From Afipia sp. P52-10 (GTDB lineage: Bacteria > Pseudomonadota > Alphaproteobacteria > Rhizobiales > Xanthobacteraceae): DNA of 64,000 nucleotides. The notes beneath the pieces are model-generated. The model did no database searches. It saw only the letters and a list, made by a program, of their open reading frames with translations, and had not been told where the DNA came from. Shown in pieces: positions 1 through 9,271 of the stretch. The DNA is taken from NCBI RefSeq assembly GCF_000516555.1, contig NZ_AZSJ01000003.1:2656669-2720668 (forward strand). Reading direction: 5' to 3'. Position 1 is the first letter of the stretch. Every line of letters starts with the position of its first letter. A program made the position numbers and the translations under genes.

Positions 1-481
1 TACGACAACACAGGCTGGCGGACCACGAGGCTTTGACCGGGGTAAGCGCGTCTATGGCCGCAAGCGGCACATTGTCACCGATACCGAGGGCCTATTGCCG
101 GCGGTTCATGTCCATCCGGCCAACGTGCAGGATGTCCATGGTGCTGTCGCTTTGCTCGAGCATATTCGCCAGGAACTTCCCAAGCTGCGCCATGTGTTTG
201 CCGATCGCGTCTATCGCGGCCAACAGCTGACAGATGCCATGGCCCACTGTGGTCCGTGGCAAATCGAGATCGTCAAGCGGCCGCACGGCGTCAAAGGCTT
301 CCAGCTCCTGCCGCGGCGCTGAGTCGTCGAGCGCACCTTCGCCTGGTTCGGCCGCTGCCGGCGGCTCGCCAGAGACTTCGAAGGTGCTGCCAGCACAGAA
401 GTCCCCTGGCTTCTCGTCGCCCATCTCAGGCTCCTCACAGACGCCTGGCAAAGCCATGAAAGCCCGCAGACATCATTCTGA
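1..481 (+). mobile_element. Remnant of an IS5-type insertion sequence
   Basis: This is the stretch covered by the broken transposase frame. The left end is outside the window, and I could not identify the right terminal repeat, so the right boundary is only the end of the transposase frame. Confidence 0.6.
2..481 (+). pseudogene. IS5-family transposase, C-terminal part, interrupted by a stop
   Basis: The frame starting at base 2 reads through the window edge and matches the C-terminal DDE part of IS5-family transposases: a GRKRHIVTDTEGLL-like stretch, then VHPANVQD, then a VVERTFAWFGRCRRLARDFE-like tail. A TGA at 320-322 interrupts it exactly where the family normally has Trp (RRW-VVERTFAW). 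This looks like a single TGG to TGA change, after which the same frame continues in homology to a stop at 479-481. The N-terminal part lies outside the window. The element is probably dead, unless the stop is read through or a helper transposase acts on it. I saw no clear terminal inverted repeat downstream. Confidence 0.8.
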
Positions 482-577
482 GTCAGACTCTGAGGAGAAG
501 ATCGTAGCGCTCACGCGACCGACAAGAATAGACATTTTCTGCATCTATTTTTGCAGTCCTCCTTCTTGTGCCATGAG

Positions 578-593
578 CTCCTTCAGCAAGGAG
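578..593 (+). other. Short hairpin upstream of the autotransporter gene
   Basis: A perfect 6-bp stem (CTCCTT / AAGGAG) with a 4-base loop CAGC. It is not followed by a T run, so a terminator is unlikely. It sits about 110 bp upstream of the autotransporter start and might lie in its leader. Confidence 0.3.
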
Positions 594-699
594 TGAGAGC
601 TGCAAATCCAGTATCAATTTATCGTCGAGCCCGAGGGAGCCGTTGGTCTCTCCTGATCCCATGTAATGATTTTATAAGAGTATTTGTTACGATTCCCGG

Positions 700-3600
700 A
701 TGCCTCAGCTTGAGGTGATTCGCGGAAGAGGAGTGCGCCAATTGTCTGCTGACCGCGTGGAGACGCGAATTGCCGCTTCCAGTTTCGCCGCGACAACCGG
801 CAGCTTGCTGAGAGGCGTGCTGTCGAGCTCCGTTGGTTGCCAGCGGATTATCCTGGCCGCTGCAACGACAGCGCTGCTGCCTTCCGCGCAGGCGCTCGCG
901 CAGTGCTCTCCGCCACCGCCGGCAGCAGTCAGCGTCTCCTCCGGCAGTTGCACGGATCCAGCCTTCACCGATCGGACAAGTCCGGGTACCGTGGTCGAGG
1001 TCTCCGGCACCGGGAGCTACAGCGCCACGTCCACCCATCTTCTGGTGACCGGCAACGGCTACGGCGCATACGCGAACAGTGGCGGGACGATCGTCCTGAC
1101 CGGCACGCCCGACAGCGCCACCTCGCTCAGCGAGATCACGACCTATGGTGCGGGCAGTCATGCCCTCTATGCCAGTGGCGGAGGCCTGATCACCGCCGAC
1201 AATACGGCTCTCTACACGAACGATGCCGGTGCTTATGGCATTGGAGCGGTTGGAGCGGGCAGCAGGGTTACGCTGACTGAGAGTGGGGTGAACACCTTCG
1301 GCGATGGCGCATATGGTGCCTATGCGGCCAGCGGCGGGACAGTCTCCCTGACGCGCGCCGATATCCAAACGTACGGCACGGGTGCTTCGGCCGTCTTTGC
1401 GGATATCGGTGGCTCTATCATCCTCAACAGCTTGAATACCTTTAGCATGGGCGCAACCAATGCTTCCGGCGCCGTGGCTTCGGGAGTAGGCAGCAGCCTT
1501 GTGTTGAACAACACTTACGTAAACGTCTTGAGTGCCGACAGCGTCGGGCTGTTCGCCACCAGCGGGGGAGCGATCGTCCTCAACGGGGGTGCCGTCGTGA
1601 CAGGCGACTACTTCGGAGGCACTATCATCGCCGATGCTCCCGGCATCCTCGCTCGAGGACCCGGCAGCAGAATCCAAGTCAGCAATGGTGCGACGTCCGC
1701 CACCTATGGTGCGAACAGCCCGGGTATATGGGCTGATGCCGGAGGCCGGGTTGATTTCTCGGGCTATGGGATCTTCACCTATCAACGCAATTCTCCCGGC
1801 GCGCAGGCCGATGGGGGCAGCACGGTCACCCTGACCGACACCATCGTCCGTACGACTGGTCCGTCCAGCGCCGGCTTGCTTGTCCGCGGTGGAAGCACAG
1901 TCCTCGTGACGGGCACCGAGGTCAGTACCGGATTCCGGGTGACGGGAGGCTCCACACCGGTTCTCCAGTTCCCAGACGCTGAGGTAGGCTTGGAGGCCCA
2001 TGGCGCGGATGTGGCCGGGGCGGGTAGTCGGCTGCAGGTGCAGAACGGCAAGATCACGACCAATGGTGACGGTGCCATCGGCATCAGGGCTAGCCAGGGC
2101 GGCACGGCCTTGGTGATGGGCGGTACGATCGCGACCAACGGTGCCGATACGTTCACCGTCGGCGGTGCCGATGGCGCCCGGGCGACTGGCAGCGGCAGCA
2201 GCATCGTCCTGGACGGCACCACGATAAACACCGCGAACGTCAACGCGGCGGGACTGCGGGCGATGGTGGGCGGCGCGATCGACGCCACGGATGTCACGGT
2301 CGCCACGCAGGGACAGAACGCCTTTGGTGCTCAGGCGCAAGGGGCCGGTAGTGCCATCACCCTGAACCGTATCGCCATCGCCACCGCCGGAGATTTCGCC
2401 GCCGGCATCCAGGCTAGCAATGCGGGCAGTGTGCAAGTCACCGGCGGCTCGGTCAGCACCACAGGCAGTGCCGCACATGGTATCACCGCCATCAACGGCG
2501 GCATGCTTTCTGCCACCGGCACCGCGATTGGGGTCAGCGGCGCCGGCTCGGCAGCGATCTACCTTGCAGGCAGCACTCCGAGCACTGTGTCGGTTGTTGG
2601 CGGCAGCTTGAGCGCCGCCAGCGGTGCGATCGTCTTGGCTGAAGGCGGCACCGGCACCGTCTCGATCAACGGCGGCACTGCGATCAGCCCGGCGGTCGTG
2701 AACGACCGGCCATTGCTGGCGCGCGTGACCGAGGATGCTGCGGGCAATCCGGCTAACCTGACGCTGAACATCGATGGCATACCGGCGCTCACCGGCGACA
2801 TCGTCGTCGATCCTTCGACCCTCGTCTACAACCTCAGCAACAGTCGCTGGGCGGGCAATCTGGCGCTGATTGGCTCGGGCAATACCGCTAGCGTTAGCCT
2901 GACTGCGTCGCAATGGACGGGTGACCTGCTGGCCGATGTTGGCAATACCGCTGGCGTTGCGCTGGCGCAGGGCAGCCTCTGGACCGGCTTGGCTCGGAAC
3001 GCAACCCAGATCGCGATCGATGGCAGCAGCGCCTGGCATGTGACAGGGGATTCCAACGCAACTGGCACGGTGACCAATGCCGGCCTGATCCAGTTTCTGG
3101 CACGGCCGGGAGCCTACAGCACGCTGACGGCTGGCAGCTACACCGGCAGCGCCGGAAGCCGCATCGGCTTCAATACCTTTCTTGGCGCAGACAACTCGCC
3201 GACCAATCTGCTGGTGATCGATGGCGGCCGAGCCAGCGGCACAACCTCGGTGCTGGTCAACAATGCCGGCGGCCCCGGCGCGCAAACTGTGGCAGATGGC
3301 ATTCGTCTGGTGCAGGTGACCGGCGGCGGCACCACTGCGACCGACGCCTTCACGCTCGGCCATCGAGTCGCCGCTGGTGCCTATGAGTATCAGCTCTTCC
3401 GTGGCGGCAGCACCAGCGCCGATGACTGGTTCCTGCGCTCCTACCTCATCGACACGCCGACAACGCCGAGCGTGCCGGAAACGCCAGAAACGCCGAACGC
3501 TCCCGCAATCCCGCTCTACCGGCCGGAGGTGGCGCTCTATGCGCCCATTCCCGCAATCGGCAGGCAAATGGCGCTCACGACCCTCGGCACACTGCATGAG

Positions 3601-4500
3601 CGCGTTGGCGAGGAGGAAAATATCCGTGCCCTGACCGGCAGCGGTTACGTCAATGGCGTCTGGGCCCGCGCCATTGGCGAACGCACCCGCAGCCGCTGGG
3701 ATGGCACCGTCGACAGCTCCGCCAACGGCAATCTCATTGGCGTGCAAGCTGGCATCGATATCGTCCGTACCGATCCCTATGCCGGCGGCCATCGCGACCA
3801 TCTCGGCGTCTACGGCGCCTATACCGATTACAGCGCGCCCTCAGTTTCCGGCTTCGCCCTCGGTGTTCAGAATCTCCGTGTTGGTCGGCTTTCGATGGCA
3901 GGATATTCGGCTGGCGCCTACTGGACCCATTTCGGGCCCAGCGGCTGGTATGTCGACGCCGTGTTCCAGGGCACCTCATACGACATCAACGCGCGCTCGG
4001 ACTACGGTGCCGGCCTGTCCACGAAGGCCACCGGCTATACCGCTTCGCTTGAGGCTGGCTACCCAATCCGCTTCGGTGAAGGCAACCGTTGGCAGATCGA
4101 GCCGCAGGCGCAGATCGTCTCCCAAACGATCTCGGTGGATCGCTCCAGCGACACCTATTCAGGTGTGAACTGGAGCGAGGGCAACGCCTGGACGGGACGG
4201 CTCGGAGCCCGGCTGCAGTATACCAATCGGGACGCGCAAGGCACTCTCTGGCAGCCCTATGCGCGGATCAATCTTTGGCACGCCTTCTCCGGCAACGACA
4301 GCGCGATGTTCGGTCAGTCCTCGCCCGCCATCGAGACTCGCTTCGGCGGTACGGCGCTCGAGGTTGGCGGTGGCATCACTGCGCGCGTCAATCAGAACAT
4401 GAGTCTCTACGGGCAAGGCAGTTACCGCTGGTCGCTCGACGATGGCCGTAGCAAACAGACCGCCGCCGCCGGTACTTTCGGCGTCCGGTTCAACTGGTGA
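700..4500 (+). CDS. Autotransporter (type V secretion) with beta-helical passenger and C-terminal beta-barrel
   Basis: A 1266-residue secreted protein. It has an extended N-terminus, then a signal-like hydrophobic segment ending in AQALA near residue 66. A long passenger (about 67-920) is built from Gly/Ser/Thr-rich repeats of the type GSGSSIVLDGTTI, as in beta-helix adhesins. A Pro/Thr/Glu linker (PTTPSVPETPETP) lies near 920-935. The autotransporter barrel runs from about 985 to 1266, starts near NGVWARAIGE and ends with aromatic Trp (FGVRFNW), which suits BAM recognition. The ATG at 700 has no good ribosome site, while the in-frame TTG at 742 follows AGGAG with 8-base spacing and may be the true start. 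The passenger probably mediates adhesion or aggregation; no protease triad or binding motif is visible. It stands alone, with no obvious operon partner. Confidence 0.9.
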   Translation: MPQLEVIRGRGVRQLSADRVETRIAASSFAATTGSLLRGVLSSSVGCQRIILAAATTALLPSAQALAQCSPPPPAAVSVSSGSCTDPAFTDRTSPGTVVEVSGTGSYSATSTHLLVTGNGYGAYANSGGTIVLTGTPDSATSLSEITTYGAGSHALYASGGGLITADNTALYTNDAGAYGIGAVGAGSRVTLTESGVNTFGDGAYGAYAASGGTVSLTRADIQTYGTGASAVFADIGGSIILNSLNTFSMGATNASGAVASGVGSSLVLNNTYVNVLSADSVGLFATSGGAIVLNGGAVVTGDYFGGTIIADAPGILARGPGSRIQVSNGATSATYGANSPGIWADAGGRVDFSGYGIFTYQRNSPGAQADGGSTVTLTDTIVRTTGPSSAGLLVRGGSTVLVTGTEVSTGFRVTGGSTPVLQFPDAEVGLEAHGADVAGAGSRLQVQNGKITTNGDGAIGIRASQGGTALVMGGTIATNGADTFTVGGADGARATGSGSSIVLDGTTINTANVNAAGLRAMVGGAIDATDVTVATQGQNAFGAQAQGAGSAITLNRIAIATAGDFAAGIQASNAGSVQVTGGSVSTTGSAAHGITAINGGMLSATGTAIGVSGAGSAAIYLAGSTPSTVSVVGGSLSAASGAIVLAEGGTGTVSINGGTAISPAVVNDRPLLARVTEDAAGNPANLTLNIDGIPALTGDIVVDPSTLVYNLSNSRWAGNLALIGSGNTASVSLTASQWTGDLLADVGNTAGVALAQGSLWTGLARNATQIAIDGSSAWHVTGDSNATGTVTNAGLIQFLARPGAYSTLTAGSYTGSAGSRIGFNTFLGADNSPTNLLVIDGGRASGTTSVLVNNAGGPGAQTVADGIRLVQVTGGGTTATDAFTLGHRVAAGAYEYQLFRGGSTSADDWFLRSYLIDTPTTPSVPETPETPNAPAIPLYRPEVALYAPIPAIGRQMALTTLGTLHERVGEEENIRALTGSGYVNGVWARAIGERTRSRWDGTVDSSANGNLIGVQAGIDIVRTDPYAGGHRDHLGVYGAYTDYSAPSVSGFALGVQNLRVGRLSMAGYSAGAYWTHFGPSGWYVDAVFQGTSYDINARSDYGAGLSTKATGYTASLEAGYPIRFGEGNRWQIEPQAQIVSQTISVDRSSDTYSGVNWSEGNAWTGRLGARLQYTNRDAQGTLWQPYARINLWHAFSGNDSAMFGQSSPAIETRFGGTALEVGGGITARVNQNMSLYGQGSYRWSLDDGRSKQTAAAGTFGVRFNW

Positions 4501-4927
4501 TCGTCGGGTTCAACTCTGCTCGCTAGCGTTTGGACGCGTGCAAGCGTGGCGGTGAAGGCTACCTGAGTCTCTCAACTTAGCTGCGGATCACAGCGGGCAA
4601 GGGGCAGAGGATCACTCGTTTCGCTTCGGTGGAGCATTTTCATTTATTCAGTCAGTGAACGATCGCCACCGAACCCCGATATCGCCCAATACAGGGGCGG
4701 GCGTCCCTATTGTCGTCTAGCTTGGGTTTGAGCCAACCCTGCAGCTTGAGCAGCGGAAAATCATTCGCACGTTGGGAAGCACGCGCGACTGATCATGTCG
4801 AGCAGCACTTCACCGGGATGCCAGAGATCGTTGCTTCGTCTCGCGAAATAACTTGCCGCATTCTCCCGCTTTCTGCCGCTCCGGATGGGCATCATATCGC
4901 GCCCGCATTATCAGTGTTTCGGTCCGC
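4501..4927. other. Intergenic stretch between autotransporter and TetR gene (convergent)
   Basis: No gene could be supported here. The only structure seen is an 8-bp inverted repeat, TTCGGTGG (4625-4632) and CCACCGAA (4666-4673), with a 33-base A/T-richer loop. It could be a weak bidirectional terminator between the convergent genes. Confidence 0.4.
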
Positions 4928-5587
4928 TTACCTTGGTGCCGACGTTTCCCCATAGCGGCCGTGGGAATCATTGCGCTCGAGCATGAGGCGCGCGGATTTG
5001 GTCCATATCGCGATCAATCGATCACGTCGGATCGCTGAGCTCCTCAAATTCTCTGAAATGGCAAGGCCGCGGATGAAATACTGCGTTAGTGCCATAACGT
5101 CTTGGAATGCTTCGGAATCGCTCCATTCGCGAAACAGCTTCTCATGGACACGGTCACTGTCTCGCCGCGCCCTCCGCTCAGCGGTCAGAAGAACGCGCTT
5201 GAGATGAGGGTCCGTTCGCGCAACAGCCCATAGCTCCAGTTCAGCCAAGTAAGCCGGCTGCCGGGCGGCGTAAGCCAGCGCTTGCATGACGCGCTCAAGC
5301 GGATCTTCGATGCCCTGAGATTTCTGACGCGATGCGCCCACCGCCAGTTCATTTCGCGCCACCAGTTCGGTCACCGTAGCTGCCAGCAACTCGGCATGAC
5401 TCGGAAAGTGATGGAGCAGGGCGCCGCGGCTGACCGCTGCGCGATGTTGGACCGCGAGTGTGGTGGTGCCGGCTACGCCGAACTCGATGAGGCACTCCAC
5501 GGCTGCATTCAGCAGTCTCTTGCGAGTTTGCTGACCCGCCGATTCGAGATTTTGCGAGTGCAGTTTGGCAGACATCTGATGTTCCAT
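4928..5587 (-). CDS. TetR/AcrR-family transcriptional regulator
   Basis: About 219 residues from the chosen start. The N-terminal TetR DNA-binding domain is clear: RLLNAAVECLIEFGVAGTTTLAVQHRAAVSRGALLHHFPSHAELL has the helix-turn-helix followed by the typical LLHHF-S-ELL signature. The C-terminal half is the usual variable ligand-binding region. An upstream ATG at 5620 is possible, but it would put the first inverted repeat (5591-5608) inside the gene; ATGs at 5587 or 5575 fit better. It diverges from the enoyl-CoA hydratase gene across two inverted repeats that look like its operators. I infer that it represses that gene and itself in response to an acyl-CoA or related ligand. Confidence 0.9.
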   Translation of the reverse strand: MEHQMSAKLHSQNLESAGQQTRKRLLNAAVECLIEFGVAGTTTLAVQHRAAVSRGALLHHFPSHAELLAATVTELVARNELAVGASRQKSQGIEDPLERVMQALAYAARQPAYLAELELWAVARTDPHLKRVLLTAERRARRDSDRVHEKLFREWSDSEAFQDVMALTQYFIRGLAISENLRSSAIRRDRLIAIWTKSARLMLERNDSHGRYGETSAPR

Positions 5588-5590
5588 TGG

Positions 5591-5608
5591 ACCGTCACCG
5601 TTGACGGT
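5591..5608. promoter_or_regulatory. Inverted repeat, probable TetR operator 1
   Basis: A perfect 7-4-7 inverted repeat, ACCGTCA-CCGT-TGACGGT, in the divergent TetR/enoyl-CoA hydratase interval. Its half-site is nearly the same as that of the second repeat 33 bp away. Confidence 0.6.
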
Positions 5609-5623
5609 AGCAGGATGCATGCT

Positions 5624-5641
5624 ACAGTCAATGCTGACTGT
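5624..5641. promoter_or_regulatory. Inverted repeat, probable TetR operator 2
   Basis: A perfect 7-4-7 inverted repeat, ACAGTCA-ATGC-TGACTGT. Together with 5591-5608 it defines a half-site ACMGTCA. The centres are 33 bp apart, about three helical turns, so two dimers would bind the same face. It lies 24 bp upstream of the hydratase start. Confidence 0.6.
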
Positions 5642-5664
5642 CTGTCATTCAATGGGGGAATTTC

Positions 5665-6561
5665 ATGCCGAAGTTTTCGACGCTGTCGATTGAAGCCGAC
5701 GAGAACGCGCCTCGGGTGGCGCGGCTGCTCCTGAACCGTCCCGAGCGGCTCAATGCGATCAATGATGAAACGCCTGAAGAGATACAGCGAGCCGTGAAAT
5801 GGGCGGAGAAGAACGATGATATTCACGTCATTGTTGTTGAAGGCGCGGGTAAGGGATTTTGCGGCGGCTATGACCTCGCCCACTACGCTGAGCGTAAGAA
5901 GGGACATCCTAACCAGCAGGAGAACCATCCTTGGGATCCGATGGTCGACTATGCCTCGATGAAGGAGAACACAGAGCAATTCATGAGCCTGTGGCGCTGC
6001 TCGAAGCCAACCATTGCGAAGGTTCACGGGCACGCCGTTGCCGGTGGAAGCGACATCGCGTTGAGCTGCGACATGCTCATCATGGCTGAAGATGCCAAAA
6101 TTGGTTACATGCCCACACGCGTATGGGGCTGCCCGACGACGGCGATGTGGACTTTCAGGCTTGGACCTACACGTGCCAAGCAGCTCATGTTTACTGGCGA
6201 TATGATCGACGGCCGGCGCGCCGCCGACTGGGGGCTGGCCAACGAGGCCGTTCCGATTGCTGAGCTGGAAGAGGCGACGATGCGCCTGGCTAACCGCATT
6301 GCCGGTGTCCCCAAGAGTCACCTGGCCATGCACAAGCTGGTTGTGAATCAGGTGATGCTCAACATGGGCCTCGAGCAGACTCAGTCGCTTGCCACTATCA
6401 TGGACGGCATTTCGCGCCACAACCCCGAGGGCCTTTGGTTCCGACGCTACGCGCAGACGTACGGATTCAAGGCGGCGATTGAGTGGCGCGATAGCGGCCG
6501 CCCGATTCCAGAGGGAGAGGAAGCGCGCGAGCAAGTTCGCCAGATGAACAATGACATCTGA
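5665..6561 (+). CDS. Enoyl-CoA hydratase/isomerase (crotonase) family protein
   Basis: 298 residues. Crotonase fold signatures are present: the oxyanion-hole segment [16 protein letters not shown] and the second one [37 protein letters not shown]. Such enzymes hydrate, isomerise or hydrolyse acyl-CoA esters. The usual hydratase Glu pair is not obvious; residues in the second motif region are GCPTTAMW, so the exact reaction is open. The start ATG follows a purine-rich GGGGGAA ribosome site. The gene is divergent from the TetR gene and probably controlled by it. No thiolase or dehydrogenase partner is adjacent. Confidence 0.88.
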   Translation: MPKFSTLSIEADENAPRVARLLLNRPERLNAINDETPEEIQRAVKWAEKNDDIHVIVVEGAGKGFCGGYDLAHYAERKKGHPNQQENHPWDPMVDYASMKENTEQFMSLWRCSKPTIAKVHGHAVAGGSDIALSCDMLIMAEDAKIGYMPTRVWGCPTTAMWTFRLGPTRAKQLMFTGDMIDGRRAADWGLANEAVPIAELEEATMRLANRIAGVPKSHLAMHKLVVNQVMLNMGLEQTQSLATIMDGISRHNPEGLWFRRYAQTYGFKAAIEWRDSGRPIPEGEEAREQVRQMNNDI

Positions 6562-6711
6562 GATTTCGGCGTAACTGGTGCTTGATGCAAGGTCTTCCGA
6601 CAAGGCGTAGCGCAACGACTCGGTAATCACCACGTGCATCCGCAGCGGAATGGGATGGATAAAACGCGATGAGATTGGGATGAATCGTCCCACCGCTTTA
6701 GCTTATTGTTT

Positions 6712-6760
6712 AAGCATGATCTCTTTGGAAAGCCGCTGCGCACTTCTCCGGATCATGCTT
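6712..6760. repeat. GCATGATC-type palindromic repeat after glgP, possible terminator
   Basis: Ten-base arms AAGCATGATC (6712-6721) and GATCATGCTT (6751-6760) flank a core that is itself partly self-complementary (GGAAAGCCGC...TTCTCC). I recall closely similar elements as dispersed palindromes in Bradyrhizobiaceae and other Rhizobiales genomes. This copy touches the glgP stop codon, so it forms a stem directly at the 3' end of the seven-gene operon and may protect or terminate that transcript. Confidence 0.7.
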
Positions 6761-9246
6761 TAGCCGCCCTTGTTTCCATCACTGGAAACGTCCCAGATAT
6801 CCTCCGCGTATTCGCGGATTGTGCGGTCGGCCGAAAACCATCCCATGCGTGCGACGTTAAGAATGGCCATTGCGTGCCATTGAGGTGTCCCCCAAACGCG
6901 ATCAATGCGCCGCTGTGCATCGAAATAGGCATCGAAGTCTGCGGACACCATGTAGTAATCAAGGTGGCGCAGAGCGTGAGTAATGGGCGCGAACCGGGAT
7001 GGATCGTCGGGAGAGAATTCGCCGGCATCGAGCGCATCGATGGCACCGCTCAAAGCTGCCGAATGACGAATGGTGTCGGTCGCATCCAGTCCGAGACCGC
7101 GACGCTTGACGACTTCATTGGCAGTCATGCCAAAGATGAAGATGTTTTCTTCGCCGACATGATCGCGAATCTCGATGTTGGCGCCATCCAGCGTTCCGAT
7201 GGTCAGTGCGCCATTCAGGGCAAGTTTCATATTGCCGGTTCCGGACGCTTCCATGCCTGCTGTGGAAATCTGTTCGGATAGATCGCAGGCCGGAATCAGC
7301 ACCTCTGCAGCGCTGACATTGTAGTTCGGAATGAAAACGACCTTGAGCAGATCGCGGATCGAACGATCGGCATTGATCCGCTGAGCGATATCGTTGATCA
7401 GTTTAATGATCAGTTTGGCCTGGTGATAGCTCGCGGCCGCCTTTCCACCGAAGATCTTGACCCGTGGTGTCCAGTCGCGCTGCGGTTCGTTGCGGATCGC
7501 CTGATAGAGCGCAATGGTCTCCAAAGCGTTCAGAAGCTGGCGCTTGTATTCGTGGATGCGCTTGATCTGGATGTCGAACATCGCCGACGGATCGAGATTG
7601 ATGCTCAGCCTATCCGCGATTGATGCCGCCAGCCGTATTTTGTTCTGGCGCTTGATCTGCGCAAAGCGGTCTTGGAACGATCGTGTCTCGGAAAAGCGTT
7701 CCAGTTGACGTGCTGCGAACGGGTCGTCGAGCACGATCGGTCCGCATGTTTCCTTGACGAGATCGGTCAAGCCTGGATTACATTGATGCAGCCAACGACG
7801 AAAGGTAATGCCGTTGGTCTTGTTGGTGATTCTGTTCGGATACAGCGTGTTTAGGTCGGCGAATACCGTCTTCTGCATCAGTTCGGAATGCATTTCCGAC
7901 ACGCCGTTGATCCGGTGTGAGCCGATGAAGGCGAGGTGTCCCATCCGAACGCGGCGGCCACCAGTTTCGTCAATGAGCGATACCGACGCGATGTACCGGC
8001 TGTCATCCGGCCTCCGCATTTCGGCGGCGAGGAGATTGTCCACGTTCAGGCGATAGATGATCTCCAGATGACGCGGGAGCGTACGTTCGAACAGCTCGAT
8101 CGGCCACGACTCCAACGCCTCGGGCAGCAAGGTGTGATTGGTATAAGAAATGGCTCGGCGAGAGATATCGCGGGCTTCACTCCAACTGACGTTATACTTG
8201 TCGATCAGCAGACGGATGAGTTCGGGAACGGCGAGCGCAGGATGCGTGTCGTTAAGCTGGATTGCCGCCTTCGAGGCGAGAGTTCGAATGCTTCCGTCGG
8301 TGCGGAGATGGTTCTCGATGATGTCTTGCAGCGAAGCCGAAACAAAGAAATATTCCTGCCGCAGCCGCAGTTCCTTGCCGGCAGCGGTTTCATCGCTCGG
8401 ATAGAGGAACTTCGAGATCGCTTCCGCCCGCGCCATCTCAGACATGGCGCCGAGATGGTCGCCGCGATTGAAGGTATCGAGCTGCATCGGATCGACGGCC
8501 CGGGCCGACCATAGGCGCAGAGCGTTGACGTGCTTGCCGCGCCAACCGACGATCGGCGTATCGTAGGCTACTGCTTGCAGCGTCTCTGCCGGCACCCATT
8601 CGATTCGCTGGTGGCCACTCCGTTGCTCGATGCGGCGGATGTGTCCGCCATAGTGGATATTGTAGACCGTGTCCGGTCGTTCAAATTCCCATGGGTTGCC
8701 AGAATTCAACCATTGCTCGGGAAACTCTTCTTGCCAACCTTGCGAAATCAGTTGCCGGAACAAACCGTGTTCGTAGCGGATCCCATAACCTTGTGCAGGA
8801 ATGGCAAGGCTCGCCATGCTTTCCATGAAGCACGCAGCAAGGCGACCAAGCCCGCCATTGCCAAGGGCGGCATCCGGCTCGACGGTCTTCAACGTAGCAA
8901 GGTCAATGCCAAGCGTTCTGAGTGCGCTGTCGAAGGCTGGCATCAGTTCCAGGTTGCTCAGCGCATCGGTGAACAATCGCCCGATCAGGAACTCGAGTGA
9001 AAGATAATAGACGCGCTTCTTCCCTTCGCGGCGGGTCTCGCGATCCGACTGCAGCCAGCGATGAACGATGCGATCGCGTAGCGTCAAGACCGTGGCCACG
9101 TACCAATCGTGCTTGGTAGCCCGTTCCGGCTCTCGGCCGACCATCAGCGCGAGCTTGGACAGTATTGCTCCACGAATTTCAGCAACGTCTCGCGCAAGAG
9201 GTGTTGCTTGTACGACAGCATGTTGAACAAGGCGGTTGGTCGTCAT
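6760..9246 (-). CDS. glgP: Glycogen/maltodextrin phosphorylase
   Basis: About 828 residues, a full-length GT35 phosphorylase. It releases glucose-1-phosphate from the non-reducing ends of alpha-1,4-glucan. Family signatures seen include EQWLNSGNPWEFERPD, the maltodextrin-binding and active-site region, and the PLP-lysine segment EASGTGNMKLALNGALTIGTLDGANIEI near the C-terminus. The chosen ATG (MTTNRL) follows GAGG with suitable spacing and lies 25 bp after the treY stop; a longer frame would overlap treY. It is the last gene of the glgE-to-glgP operon and supplies the breakdown arm for the glucan made by GlgE and GlgB. The C-terminus runs straight into a palindromic repeat. Confidence 0.95.
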   Translation of the reverse strand: MTTNRLVQHAVVQATPLARDVAEIRGAILSKLALMVGREPERATKHDWYVATVLTLRDRIVHRWLQSDRETRREGKKRVYYLSLEFLIGRLFTDALSNLELMPAFDSALRTLGIDLATLKTVEPDAALGNGGLGRLAACFMESMASLAIPAQGYGIRYEHGLFRQLISQGWQEEFPEQWLNSGNPWEFERPDTVYNIHYGGHIRRIEQRSGHQRIEWVPAETLQAVAYDTPIVGWRGKHVNALRLWSARAVDPMQLDTFNRGDHLGAMSEMARAEAISKFLYPSDETAAGKELRLRQEYFFVSASLQDIIENHLRTDGSIRTLASKAAIQLNDTHPALAVPELIRLLIDKYNVSWSEARDISRRAISYTNHTLLPEALESWPIELFERTLPRHLEIIYRLNVDNLLAAEMRRPDDSRYIASVSLIDETGGRRVRMGHLAFIGSHRINGVSEMHSELMQKTVFADLNTLYPNRITNKTNGITFRRWLHQCNPGLTDLVKETCGPIVLDDPFAARQLERFSETRSFQDRFAQIKRQNKIRLAASIADRLSINLDPSAMFDIQIKRIHEYKRQLLNALETIALYQAIRNEPQRDWTPRVKIFGGKAAASYHQAKLIIKLINDIAQRINADRSIRDLLKVVFIPNYNVSAAEVLIPACDLSEQISTAGMEASGTGNMKLALNGALTIGTLDGANIEIRDHVGEENIFIFGMTANEVVKRRGLGLDATDTIRHSAALSGAIDALDAGEFSPDDPSRFAPITHALRHLDYYMVSADFDAYFDAQRRIDRVWGTPQWHAMAILNVARMGWFSADRTIREYAEDIWDVSSDGNKGG

Positions 9247-9271
9247 GCGCTGACCCTCGCAGGCAGGCCGC

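Noticed and set aside
619-3801. 1060-residue open frame on the minus strand across the autotransporter gene
   Set aside because: It is antisense to the repeat-rich passenger; its Ala/Arg/Asp-rich composition is what GC-rich beta-helix repeats give in reverse, and it has no known domain.
5509-6693. 394-residue minus-strand frame overlapping the enoyl-CoA hydratase and TetR start
   Set aside because: It runs antisense through the crotonase motifs and has no recognisable domain.
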